Assembly: GCA_001643675.2 (NCBI GenBank)
Contig: LSRY02000002.1
Span: 1,715,501-1,779,500, forward strand
Direction: 5' to 3'
DNA: 64,000 nt
Source of the DNA: Monocercomonoides exilis
Lineage: Eukaryota; Preaxostyla; Oxymonadida; Polymastigidae
Of the stretch, positions 9,564 through 17,879 are shown in pieces; the stretch's first letter is position 1; the number at the start of each line of letters is the position of its first letter. The translations under genes were made by a program, and so were the position numbers. The notes beneath the pieces were generated by a model, which saw only the letters and a program-made list of their open reading frames with translations, made no database searches and was not told where the DNA came from.

Positions 9564-12500
9564 TCAGCTGAACCAACTTTCACTGTCACTGCCACTGCCA
9601 CTGCTCACAATCCTGCTGCAGTTGCCTCTCCCCGCACCCCCCGCAACATCGATCGCATCCGACACAGTCAGCATCACCGACCCTGCTGGAAATCGCTGGA
9701 TGAACTCTCGCTTCAGATCGACAAGCGTCGGCCTGCTCTGCCACCCAGGTGACAGGCACCCAGCAACCGTATCGTTGAAGCACCCCAGAAGCTCTGCACC
9801 TATCACCGGCCTCTCCCCATTCACTATCTTTTGCTCCGCCACCACCGCCTCGTACTCCCCAAACGGGATCTGCAGCGTCAGACACTCCCACAGCATCATC
9901 CCGATCGAGAACACTGCTCCCTTCTTCGTTGCATGCTGCTTCGTCCCGTTCATCAGCTCTGGCGCCTTCCACCGCAAGCACTCCTTCCTGAGATCATCAT
10001 CATCCTCAAACGCTGATGACGGTGGAGGCGAGTCTGTGAATCTTTCGCTCAGAACAGAAATATTTGAAGAAGAAGAAACAATACTCAATGAAGAGACGGA
10101 TGATGAATCGGAATCGTCAGATGAAAGGAAATCAGAATGCATAACAATGCAGATCACCATGTGTTCTGAGAATAGCACAATGTGCGGACTCAAATTGGAA
10201 AGAGAAGAAAGAGGATTTTCCATCTCATCAAAGGAGTGAAGAGCGAGATTAGCTACCCAGAAGAGGATTTGAGCAGCTGTTTGTTCTCTTTCCTTTAATG
10301 TGCCAATCGCCATTTCCTTTGTCTTGTTCCTTCCATGAAGAAGCATGAACAGCGAATCCCTCAGATCCACAATCAGCTTCTCATGAGGGGATGAACAGGC
10401 CATTGCATCCACCAGATTTGACATCGATGAAGTTGTTGGACACAGATCCTCCCCACGAACAAATGTTGTGTCTGTGTCTGAAGTGTCTGTGGTTGAAGTG
10501 GATGAAATTGATGGTGATGGTGTTCTTTTTCTAATCTCTTCTTCTTCCACTTTTTCCAATACCCATTCAGGAATCTTGTCTGAGTCCTTTCCCAAGATAT
10601 ATTCTGTCGATCCACTCTCTGATAGAAGATGTTCTGATGACTCTGAATGTTCCATATTTGTCTCATACACTCTCTTCTTCATCCTCTCTTCATTCTTCTT
10701 TTCTTCCTCCCTCTCAGCTCTCCTCCACTGCTTCTCAGGAGACATCTCCATCGTCACCATTTCAAATGCCTTCGGATCCTTCTTCACTGTGTCATTCACT
10801 ATCTCCTCCAATTCTTCTGTTCTTCTCTTCTGTTTTCTCCACCGGACAATGAATATTATTGATACAATCAAAACAATCAAAAGAATAACAACAAGCACAA
10901 TCACAATCAGTACCCAATAAGATTTCCCTTCTTTTCCTCCTTCAACCACTTTTTCATTTCCAGTCTTTGATTGTGTTTTGTTCTTCAGAATCTGTGGAGA
11001 GGTTGCAGACAATCGCTTCCCAAACAAAATCATCACTGAAATCTCTGTTTCATCTTCAATTGTTGAAATATTTGCTGATGGGATTGGTCCAATCACTTCC
11101 GCTTCTGAAACAAAACTGTCTTCCTCAAAGGGATATGTCTCAACCAACTCCACATCCCCTGTTTTGAATATCAATCTGAATGACAAGTCACATGGTAAAA
11201 AGAGCTCTCCCTTGAATTTCACAACAATGTTGCTGCCATTCTCATTCACAGAAGCCTCTTCCAGTTTTGGAATGAAGAAAGGAGATAACCTTTCTCCTGC
11301 TATTCCATCAAGTGTGCATCCATCATTCAACATCCAAAGTGATGTATTTCTCTCCAATCCATCTCCTCCTTTCAAACTTATCACATTTAATGTTCCTGAG
11401 TCTGAACAAATAACGTTTCTTCTCAAAGAAGGATATACTTCAATGAAAGGATTGTTGTTCATAAACTCTCCTTTCTCAATAATCACATTTCCTCCACTCA
11501 TTGTGACTCCTCCATCTGGTGAATTAGATAATGTTGAAACTTTCATAATTAAAGAACTCTTTACAACATCCACAACAGATCCATCCCATCGGCAAATATC
11601 TTCTTTTGTACTCAAATTCTTCTCATTTCTTTCCTTTGAACTTCCATCAAATACGCAACAATCCATTTTCACATCTGTGCAATCCTCCAATTTCATCAAT
11701 TTCCCTTTTGTGGTTTTTGAACTGACTCCACCCATTGTGCAATTTGCCAATTGAATTGTCTTTTTCATTGACAGGCAAGATATCAATGATTCTTCATTTC
11801 TTTCAATTGTGATATTCTCTGTATTGAAATCCTTAATTGTTAATTGTCCACATTCGTTTATATCTATCAAAGAAGTTTCAATTGTTGAATTGCAAACAGT
11901 GAATAAATAAATTACTGATTGAAGAGAAGATGAAAGATGCAATGCAGATTTTTGAAGAATAAGATTTGATATTGAGCATCCATCAAGTTGTAATTCTCCT
12001 TTTTTCATATTGATAATGTGAAATGGAATGTTTGCAAATTCAGCATTAACTCCTTCCTTCAGTTGTTTTGAAGTGAACGAACAATCCATCACTTCAAGAA
12101 TTCCTCCTTCTGGCGAGATCAGTGATTCGTGAGAAGAAATGAAATTCGAATCAAACACAAAGTTCACTTTCAATAATGAAACTATTCCTGTTGTTGTCAT
12201 CAAAGCATTCCGAGTGCTTTCAATATCTGTTTTCACTTCAACTTTGCACAAGTCTCTATTCTTCGAACTCAGACTCATCTCCTTCAGATTAACCTCTTCA
12301 CATATCACACTCTCTTCAACAACAATCATAACACTCATGAAATCTGAAGTCAGATGCATCAGTCCATAATCAATCGAAGCACATGGAAGTGTGTTGGTTC
12401 CACATTGTCTCTCATTCGATCCATTCGCACTGTTCACAATAATTGTGTCGCTCTGATGGATAGTCACAAATCCAATCAGATCTGTATCGCTTGGATAATC

Positions 12501-13250
12501 ACACTCATCTTTTCCACATATGGCGTTGTCACAATCGTAATGGCCTTCTCGAAGATCAAACTGAAATTGCCTTTCATTGATCTGCGATGTGATATCGTAA
12601 CATTCAATGAAAACATCGTTTCCCACTCTTGCTCTGTTGTCGCTGAATTTCAAACCAACAAATGCAAAGTCCAATTCACCTCTTTCATTTGTTGCCAGAT
12701 ACACACCTCCGCCTTTCCCTGAACCAATACTGCAACTGCAATGATTGATTGTCGAATCAACTATTTTCATCAAACCAGACTTTCCCAACGTGAAGAACAG
12801 TGCCCCTCCTTTTTCACTTGTTTCTGCTTTGTCTTCTGTCATGTTGCTCACATTCACAACCAAACAAATCATTTTCTCACTTGTTGACTCCAGAATGCTC
12901 GCTCCATTGCCGCTTCTCTTCACTCCTGAAAATGATGATTTGTCAATCTCAATATTTACACCTTCATTTTCTTCATTTATCTTCAATCCTGGTTCAGATT
13001 TCTTGATTGATAAAATGCAACCTCCACTTTCATTCAACGATTCCATTCGAACATTCACAAAATGAAAAATAACTCCAACATCATGAATGACAATAATGCT
13101 GTTTCCAACATTGCATGATTCAATCAACAAATCATTCACTTCCACATTGCCTCCAATCACATCCACAAATACACAATCAAATCCATTGTTCATTCCAGCC
13201 TCTGAATGGAATGAACATCCAGTTATCACCAAATCTCCATTTTTGTTTGA
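9564..13250 (-). CDS. C-terminal half of a disrupted giant beta-helix surface protein with transmembrane segment and pseudokinase
   Basis: 1228 codons remain open from the retrotransposon edge at 13250 to the stop at 9564. The first 770 or so residues are pectin-lyase-like parallel beta-helix repeats (for example KGGALFFTL, GKGGGVYLATN) with a CG-x5-PC-x-S module (CGTNTLPCAS). One transmembrane helix follows (SYWVLIVIVLVVILLIVLIV) with a basic RWRKQKRR stop. The cytoplasmic part ends in a TKL-like kinase fold: RWKAPEL (APE motif), SIGMMLWECLTLQIPFG (helix F region) and WQSRPT (helix I Arg) are present. The glycine loop, VAIK Lys, HRD Asp and DFG Asp are not recognisable, so it is probably a pseudokinase. 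Its own promoter and start are cut off by the element at 13251-17879. The frame is intact across the whole half. Confidence 0.85.
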   Translation of the reverse strand, partial: SNKNGDLVITGCSFHSEAGMNNGFDCVFVDVIGGNVEVNDLLIESCNVGNSIIVIHDVGVIFHFVNVRMESLNESGGCILSIKKSEPGLKINEENEGVNIEIDKSSFSGVKRSGNGASILESTSEKMICLVVNVSNMTEDKAETSEKGGALFFTLGKSGLMKIVDSTINHCSCSIGSGKGGGVYLATNERGELDFAFVGLKFSDNRARVGNDVFIECYDITSQINERQFQFDLREGHYDCDNAICGKDECDYPSDTDLIGFVTIHQSDTIIVNSANGSNERQCGTNTLPCASIDYGLMHLTSDFMSVMIVVEESVICEEVNLKEMSLSSKNRDLCKVEVKTDIESTRNALMTTTGIVSLLKVNFVFDSNFISSHESLISPEGGILEVMDCSFTSKQLKEGVNAEFANIPFHIINMKKGELQLDGCSISNLILQKSALHLSSSLQSVIYLFTVCNSTIETSLIDINECGQLTIKDFNTENITIERNEESLISCLSMKKTIQLANCTMGGVSSKTTKGKLMKLEDCTDVKMDCCVFDGSSKERNEKNLSTKEDICRWDGSVVDVVKSSLIMKVSTLSNSPDGGVTMSGGNVIIEKGEFMNNNPFIEVYPSLRRNVICSDSGTLNVISLKGGDGLERNTSLWMLNDGCTLDGIAGERLSPFFIPKLEEASVNENGSNIVVKFKGELFLPCDLSFRLIFKTGDVELVETYPFEEDSFVSEAEVIGPIPSANISTIEDETEISVMILFGKRLSATSPQILKNKTQSKTGNEKVVEGGKEGKSYWVLIVIVLVVILLIVLIVSIIFIVRWRKQKRRTEELEEIVNDTVKKDPKAFEMVTMEMSPEKQWRRAEREEEKKNEERMKKRVYETNMEHSESSEHLLSESGSTEYILGKDSDKIPEWVLEKVEEEEIRKRTPSPSISSTSTTDTSDTDTTFVRGEDLCPTTSSMSNLVDAMACSSPHEKLIVDLRDSLFMLLHGRNKTKEMAIGTLKEREQTAAQILFWVANLALHSFDEMENPLSSLSNLSPHIVLFSEHMVICIVMHSDFLSSDDSDSSSVSSLSIVSSSSNISVLSERFTDSPPPSSAFEDDDDLRKECLRWKAPELMNGTKQHATKKGAVFSIGMMLWECLTLQIPFGEYEAVVAEQKIVNGERPVIGAELLGCFNDTVAGCLSPGWQSRPTLVDLKREFIQRFPAGSVMLTVSDAIDVAGGAGRGNCSRIVSSGSGSDSESWFS

Positions 13251-13352
13251 TCAAAGCACATATGTACTTTGATTTTAAAGAAAACATTCTCTCACTTCCT
13301 TCTCTTTATTTGAGAGCATCACTTAATGGGTCAGTCACGATCACTGATCTGA
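13251..13352. repeat. left inverted terminal repeat of the DIRS element
   Basis: The inner part 13289-13337 (CTCACTTCCTTCTCTTTATT to GGGTCAGTCAC) is the reverse complement of 17813-17861. The outer 40 bases differ from the right end, but they are repeated in reverse complement in the first half of the internal complementary region. Confidence 0.9.
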
Positions 13353-13360
13353 AAAAATAA

Positions 13361-14236
13361 ATGTTATCAAATTCCACCTTAGGAGTTGGACTTGCGGCCG
13401 AACCTAACTCAGCAACGCTGACAGGTGGTCCAACAAGTAGTTTCCCTTCTTTTTCGGAAACTTTTCCCTCTCCATCATCTATTCCCCCTCTTCCATCGTC
13501 TTCTCAGGTTGCACCAGAAATGAAAGAAGATTCAATTGACTCCGACTCGCCTGCTGACCAGAGTATTAACCTAGAAAAATCCTTCGTTGATATTTTTGGA
13601 AGATCACCAGAAATCTCCCTATATGACATGCCTCTTCCAGAGAATGAGATCACAGAAATAGTTTCCGCCTTAAAGTGCGAAGATCTATCTCCATTTTTAC
13701 CGAACGCTCCACCTCCATTTTCAAGAACAACAAGCCCGTACAAGGATGCCTTGGATAGAGCGGGAGAAAGAACTGAGACATTTTTATACCCAATGATGAA
13801 ACTGTTACTATCTTCCCATGCAATGACTTCCGATGAAGAACCAATACGAAAAATGATTGCAGATGCTTGTCTCCTCCTTGGAAAGGCATTAAAGGAAGCA
13901 AGACATGTGCGTATACAAGCGCGATTTGGGTTTACAGAGGCTGCAAAGATGAAGGACGAATTTTCTTCGACGCTCCTCACAAAAAGACAAGCAGAACTTC
14001 TCGAAGAATCAAAGAAACAAGAAAGAAAAGAGCAGTTTCACGTATTAAGAAATATACATATCGTGCCTAGCTATTACAACAGTAAAAGGAAATACTCGAA
14101 ACCATTTATATCTAACGTTTCAAATAAACAGTTTTTTCGTTCAGAGCCCCGGACGTTTGCCAGAAAGAGAGGCCCGAATTTTTACAACAGCAGAAGCATT
14201 TCCAGGCAACGATCCAGGGGACAAACTCAAAATTAA
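13361..14236 (+). CDS. gag-like ORF1 of the DIRS element
   Basis: 291 residues starting right after the left terminal repeat, the usual place of the DIRS gag-like ORF. The N-terminal 60 residues are Ser/Pro/Thr-rich. A helical central region (about 70-215) includes a Leu-rich MADACLLLGKALKEARHV-type helix, and the C-terminus is Arg/Ser/Asn-rich and basic, suited to nucleic-acid binding. No zinc knuckle is seen. The role as an RNA-packaging protein is inferred from position and composition. It overlaps the reverse transcriptase frame by about 109 nt (14128-14236); a T6 run at 14132-14137 in the overlap could allow a -1 frameshift. Confidence 0.75.
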   Translation: MLSNSTLGVGLAAEPNSATLTGGPTSSFPSFSETFPSPSSIPPLPSSSQVAPEMKEDSIDSDSPADQSINLEKSFVDIFGRSPEISLYDMPLPENEITEIVSALKCEDLSPFLPNAPPPFSRTTSPYKDALDRAGERTETFLYPMMKLLLSSHAMTSDEEPIRKMIADACLLLGKALKEARHVRIQARFGFTEAAKMKDEFSSTLLTKRQAELLEESKKQERKEQFHVLRNIHIVPSYYNSKRKYSKPFISNVSNKQFFRSEPRTFARKRGPNFYNSRSISRQRSRGQTQN

Positions 14237-14424
14237 CCGCGGATGCGCACATTGTTGGGGGCAGAACGGCAGAGCATTGGAAAGAATGGTCAAAAATCGA
14301 TGGAGCCAAACTGGTACGAAGAGGTGCATTTGCAATTTGGAAGAGCAAACAAGCGCGGAAGAAACTATCCAATCAAAACATCAACAGGACCAATCCTCAC
14401 CAATCAAAAGAAGCGCGGGATGCA

Positions 14425-16146
14425 ATGAGCAAGCTTATTCAAGAACAATTAAAGAACAAAATAATCCAACCGATCCAACGGGAAAAAGTCAAGAATTTAA
14501 ATCCAGTTTTCGTTATAAAAAAGAAGACCGGAGGATGGAGACAGATAATCGACTGCAGGGAACTGAACAAAGCTATCAAATCTGTCCACTTCAAATTGGA
14601 AGATTTCAGAACATTGGAAAGAATCATAGAGCAGCAGGATTATGCGGTCACGATCGATCTGCACCAAGCTTACTATCTGATAAAGGTGGATCACGAGCTT
14701 TCACCATATCTTTCATTCGAATTCAACGGAAACTTCTATCGTTTCAACGGAATGCCTTTTGGCTTCAGAGACGCCCCGAGGCTTTTTACAAAAATAATGA
14801 GGAAAGTTGTCATGTATATTCGTCAAAAATTCAAAATCAAGATCATTGCTTACCTCGACGATGTGATTCTTCTTCACAAAAATCCAGAATTTCTTCGCCA
14901 CACAGCACAGGAAGTCACCAGCCTTTTCAACAAGTTAGGCCTTCTCATAAACGAAGAAAAAAGTCAATTGAGTCCCTCCCAGGAATTCTCGTACCTCGGC
15001 TTTTTGTGGGACACAAGAAACTTCACGGTACGATTGCAAGAAGAAAAGGCGAAGGAACTGATCTCGGAGTGCAGCAAATGGGAAAAAAGAGCAATTCGCA
15101 TAAGTCAGGTTCGGGTAAGAGATTTGGCGACCTTTATCGGAAAACTCAATTCGACAAGATTCGTTTTCAAGGAGGCATCCCTTCTCCTCACGCAGATGTA
15201 TCGAGTACTCAACAGGAGTGTCCGACAAACCGGATGGTCGGGGAGGACGAAAATAACTCCGTCAATAATGAACAGTCTTCAGCAATGGATATCGAGACTG
15301 AAACGGAACCAGCCGAGGTTCCTTTGCCCCCTCTTCCAGGCCAAAGCAACCTTGACAACAGACGCGTCCGGAAGATCCATGGGAGCTTGCCTTTGTTTGG
15401 GAAATACAACGCTCGACTATCATCACCCACTTCCTCATTGGCAAACAAAGCAAAGTTCAAACTTTCGAGAGCTGTGGGCAATTTGGAAAGCACTAAGCAA
15501 TTTTCTGCCAACATTAAAAGCAAGGAACATAAGAAATCTGCTTATCAGATCGGACAATTCAACGTCCATTTTCAACATCAACCGATGGAATGCAGGATCG
15601 AACCTGAGATCTTTAATAAGGAGGATCTGGAGGTTAACAAACGAAAATCAAATTCAAGTGAAAGCTCAACACATCCCAGGAATAAGAAACACAAGAGCGG
15701 ACTCCCTGTCAAGGCTAGAAAGGGGAGGCGATTACACAATCAAACCGGAAGCATTTCAAGTTCTGAAGAAGATGACGAATCTGAAATTCACTCTCGATGA
15801 GTTTGCAACAAAATGCAATCAAAAGGTGAAGCGTTGGTGCGGCCCAGGAAGCCCTGTGTGCGAAGACGGGCTTCAACATCCATGGGAAGGAGAAACAGTT
15901 CTAGCCCATCCTCCAATCCCTCTGATAGTCCCTGTTCTCATGAAAGCAATAAAAGAGAAAGCGCGTGTTTTACTCCTCATGCCAGATTGGAAAGGACAGA
16001 TTTGGGAGCCAATCTTGAACAGAATGAGGACATTCGAATGGACGTGGAGGAACCAAGCGGATCTGCTGAAGCCGGGGATTTGGATGAAACGAACAGAAGC
16101 CAACCTTCCACCAGGGAGAATGAGAGTTGTCCTTCTCAACCCGTAA
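14425..16146 (+). CDS. reverse transcriptase-RNase H polyprotein (DIRS ORF2)
   Basis: 573 residues from the first ATG, but the same frame is open from 14128 and its upstream part already reads like the conserved leader of the DIRS reverse transcriptase (VGGRTAEHWKEW), so the true product probably begins earlier, perhaps by frameshift from ORF1. Reverse transcriptase motifs seen: VTIDLHQAYY (first catalytic Asp), NGMPFGFRDAPRLF, and the catalytic YLDD box at about residues 152-155. RNase H follows with TTDASGRSMGACL, NFRELWAIWKAL and IRSDNST plus ADSLSR. The C-terminal region (LDEFATKCNQ, HPPIPLI, PDWKGQIWEPIL) is the conserved segment that follows RNase H in DIRS-like elements. All catalytic acids appear present. 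Confidence 0.92.
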   Translation: MSKLIQEQLKNKIIQPIQREKVKNLNPVFVIKKKTGGWRQIIDCRELNKAIKSVHFKLEDFRTLERIIEQQDYAVTIDLHQAYYLIKVDHELSPYLSFEFNGNFYRFNGMPFGFRDAPRLFTKIMRKVVMYIRQKFKIKIIAYLDDVILLHKNPEFLRHTAQEVTSLFNKLGLLINEEKSQLSPSQEFSYLGFLWDTRNFTVRLQEEKAKELISECSKWEKRAIRISQVRVRDLATFIGKLNSTRFVFKEASLLLTQMYRVLNRSVRQTGWSGRTKITPSIMNSLQQWISRLKRNQPRFLCPLFQAKATLTTDASGRSMGACLCLGNTTLDYHHPLPHWQTKQSSNFRELWAIWKALSNFLPTLKARNIRNLLIRSDNSTSIFNINRWNAGSNLRSLIRRIWRLTNENQIQVKAQHIPGIRNTRADSLSRLERGGDYTIKPEAFQVLKKMTNLKFTLDEFATKCNQKVKRWCGPGSPVCEDGLQHPWEGETVLAHPPIPLIVPVLMKAIKEKARVLLLMPDWKGQIWEPILNRMRTFEWTWRNQADLLKPGIWMKRTEANLPPGRMRVVLLNP

Positions 16147-17462
16147 CAATCTCTGGTGAAGAATGGTTCAAGGCTGTCCTCGAAGTGAAAGGTTTCTCAA
16201 ACAACGTTATGGAAATTTGTAAATCCAGTCTAGCACAAACAACGTGGGAGGGGTACATGTCGGGTCTGTCTAATTTTGGATCGGAATGGGCTCAACGAAG
16301 ATATGGCCCTCCTTCGGATGAGTGGAGTGATTGGGTTGGAAAATGCTCAGATATTTTCATCACTCTTCGCGATAGGGGAATGAAGGTGTCATCACTGTGC
16401 CAAACGAGATCTGCAGTGTCTATGCTAACTCAGCTATTATTCGACAGATGTTTGGGTGAATTTCCGCTCATAAAAATGTTGTTTCGCTCGTTCAAAAGAG
16501 CAGAAAGGAGAAAGAAAAAAGATAAGCCGCAGATTTGGAATCCAAAGATCATGTTGGACTACATCATAACGCTTGGAGAAAATTCAAAGCTTCAATTGTT
16601 ACAATTAACCAAGAAAACGATCTGCTTGTGTATGCTTTTTTCCGCATGCAGGTTTACTGAGCTTGAAAGAATCGACCTCGTTCATTCGTCGATTAGAAAA
16701 GATTCTATTGCCTTAGACACCTCGTTAAAAACAACTCTCGGAAGAACAGACATTATCATTCCCTTCTTGATCGACTCCCCATTAATTTGTCCAGCATCAG
16801 CTGTCAGAGAGTTGTGGGAGAGGCTAAATACAACACAATCCAACCCAGTCCATTTATTTGTTGGAAAAGACCAAATGAACGCCTTATCAGCAAGGTCATT
16901 GAGAAAACTTGCAAAAGAGTTCCTAACTGAAGCAGGAGTCCCAGAGCACTTTGGCCCTTATTCGTTGAAGCATGCTTCCATTTCCGCACTAACAATGGCT
17001 GGAGTTCCGGTGGCACAAATTGCAAGATTCGCCAGGCTATCTCCTAAGAGTGACACGATCTCAAGACACTACTTTTGCTCCGACGTAACAATGACGTGTG
17101 CAAAAACAATTGCATGTCAAACCAATACAACACCACTGGAACATAACCTAGTGCAACACGAAGCCTTAACGCAAACAGCAGCAGTGGACACTTCCCAGAA
17201 GCAGGAAATGATTTTTGACGACACGTCAGATTGCAACACCACCAGCGAATCATCTTCAGATAGCGATAACTGTGAAGATGAGATGGATCAAAACTACAAA
17301 GAGGTTCAAACGCCAGTTCTGCGCGAAAGGAAAAAGTCTCGCCCGAAAGGTTACAGTTCGTCAGCTGAGGCTGTTCAAGAAAAGACGATTCAACTTTCGG
17401 TGCGCACAAGATACCAGTGCAAAAAGGAACTACTGGAAAGATTGCTCAATGATGATGAATAA
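15813..17462 (+). CDS. tyrosine recombinase (DIRS ORF3)
   Basis: 549 residues; overlaps the end of ORF2 by 334 nt in another frame. The recombinase would integrate the circular DNA intermediate. The N-terminal 100 residues are low complexity; a SAM-like DNA-binding part starts near residue 125 (NNVMEICKSSLAQTTWEGY). The catalytic domain shows the first Arg in SACRFTELERIDL, a central segment ending PYSLKHASISAL, and the candidate nucleophile Tyr in ISRHYF. In the second box the usual H-x-x-R is Y-x-x-K (YSLK), a variation I regard as lineage-specific and not as decay. The C-terminus is acidic then basic. The start could be downstream of 15813, because the first 100 codons overlap ORF2. Confidence 0.88.
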   Translation: MQSKGEALVRPRKPCVRRRASTSMGRRNSSSPSSNPSDSPCSHESNKRESACFTPHARLERTDLGANLEQNEDIRMDVEEPSGSAEAGDLDETNRSQPSTRENESCPSQPVTISGEEWFKAVLEVKGFSNNVMEICKSSLAQTTWEGYMSGLSNFGSEWAQRRYGPPSDEWSDWVGKCSDIFITLRDRGMKVSSLCQTRSAVSMLTQLLFDRCLGEFPLIKMLFRSFKRAERRKKKDKPQIWNPKIMLDYIITLGENSKLQLLQLTKKTICLCMLFSACRFTELERIDLVHSSIRKDSIALDTSLKTTLGRTDIIIPFLIDSPLICPASAVRELWERLNTTQSNPVHLFVGKDQMNALSARSLRKLAKEFLTEAGVPEHFGPYSLKHASISALTMAGVPVAQIARFARLSPKSDTISRHYFCSDVTMTCAKTIACQTNTTPLEHNLVQHEALTQTAAVDTSQKQEMIFDDTSDCNTTSESSSDSDNCEDEMDQNYKEVQTPVLRERKKSRPKGYSSSAEAVQEKTIQLSVRTRYQCKKELLERLLNDDE

Positions 17463-17509
17463 TGAGATTATTTAACTAAAAAATAATCTCACGAAACGCC
17501 CAATTATGT

Positions 17510-17612
17510 GTATTCTCTCAAATAAAGAGAAGGAAGTGAGAGAATGTTTTCTTTAAAATCAAAGTACATATGTGCTTTGATTGAAAAAGAAAATATGTAT
17601 CTCACTTCCTTC
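17510..17612. repeat. internal complementary region of the DIRS element
   Basis: The first half (to about 17580) is the reverse complement of the left end of the element, and the second half (from about 17579) equals the reverse complement of the right end, fused head to head at TGCTTTGATTGAAAAAG. This structure is the template for joining ends into a circle in the DIRS replication model. Confidence 0.88.
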
Positions 17613-17800
17613 TCTTTTTTCCCACCACGTTGCACTCCCACCCCTCAAGAATACATTCATAAACACTTTTTTCATCTCCTTTTCTTTAGGTGCGCTTGTT
17701 TAATGCACTAAAGTTTGATTATAAACAAAACATATCATATTCTTATAAGTTTCCTTGAACATTTTTGATTCACATGAAAATATTTAACTTTTTCCATTTC

Positions 17801-17879
17801 AGATCAGTAGGGTGACTGACCCATTAAGTGATGCTCTCAAATAAAGAGAAGGAAGTGAGATACATATTTTCTTTTTCAA
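17801..17879. repeat. right inverted terminal repeat of the DIRS element
   Basis: 17813-17861 is the reverse complement of 13289-13337. The outermost bases (to CTTTTTCAA at 17879) recur in the internal complementary region, which fixes the right boundary. Confidence 0.88.

Larger units (their letters stand above)
13251..17879 (+). mobile_element. complete DIRS-type tyrosine-recombinase retrotransposon
   Basis: 4629 bp. It has all DIRS hallmarks: inverted terminal repeats, an internal complementary region near the 3' end, a gag-like ORF, reverse transcriptase plus RNase H, and a tyrosine recombinase in place of a DDE integrase. Both edges fall on codon boundaries of the minus-strand host gene and the length is divisible by 3, so the flanking halves are in frame with each other. 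No target-site duplication is visible, as known for DIRS elements that integrate by recombination of a circle. The open frames and matching repeats suggest a young, possibly active copy. Confidence 0.9.

Noticed and set aside
9460-10239. 259-codon frame antisense to the pseudokinase region
   Set aside because: The minus strand carries the kinase-like motifs; the plus frame has none.
14157-15800. Long open frame (547 codons) overlapping the reverse transcriptase on the same strand
   Set aside because: It is composed of Lys/Ser/Asn-rich nonsense relative to any family, and the overlapping frame has all reverse transcriptase and RNase H motifs. It is a shadow of ORF2.
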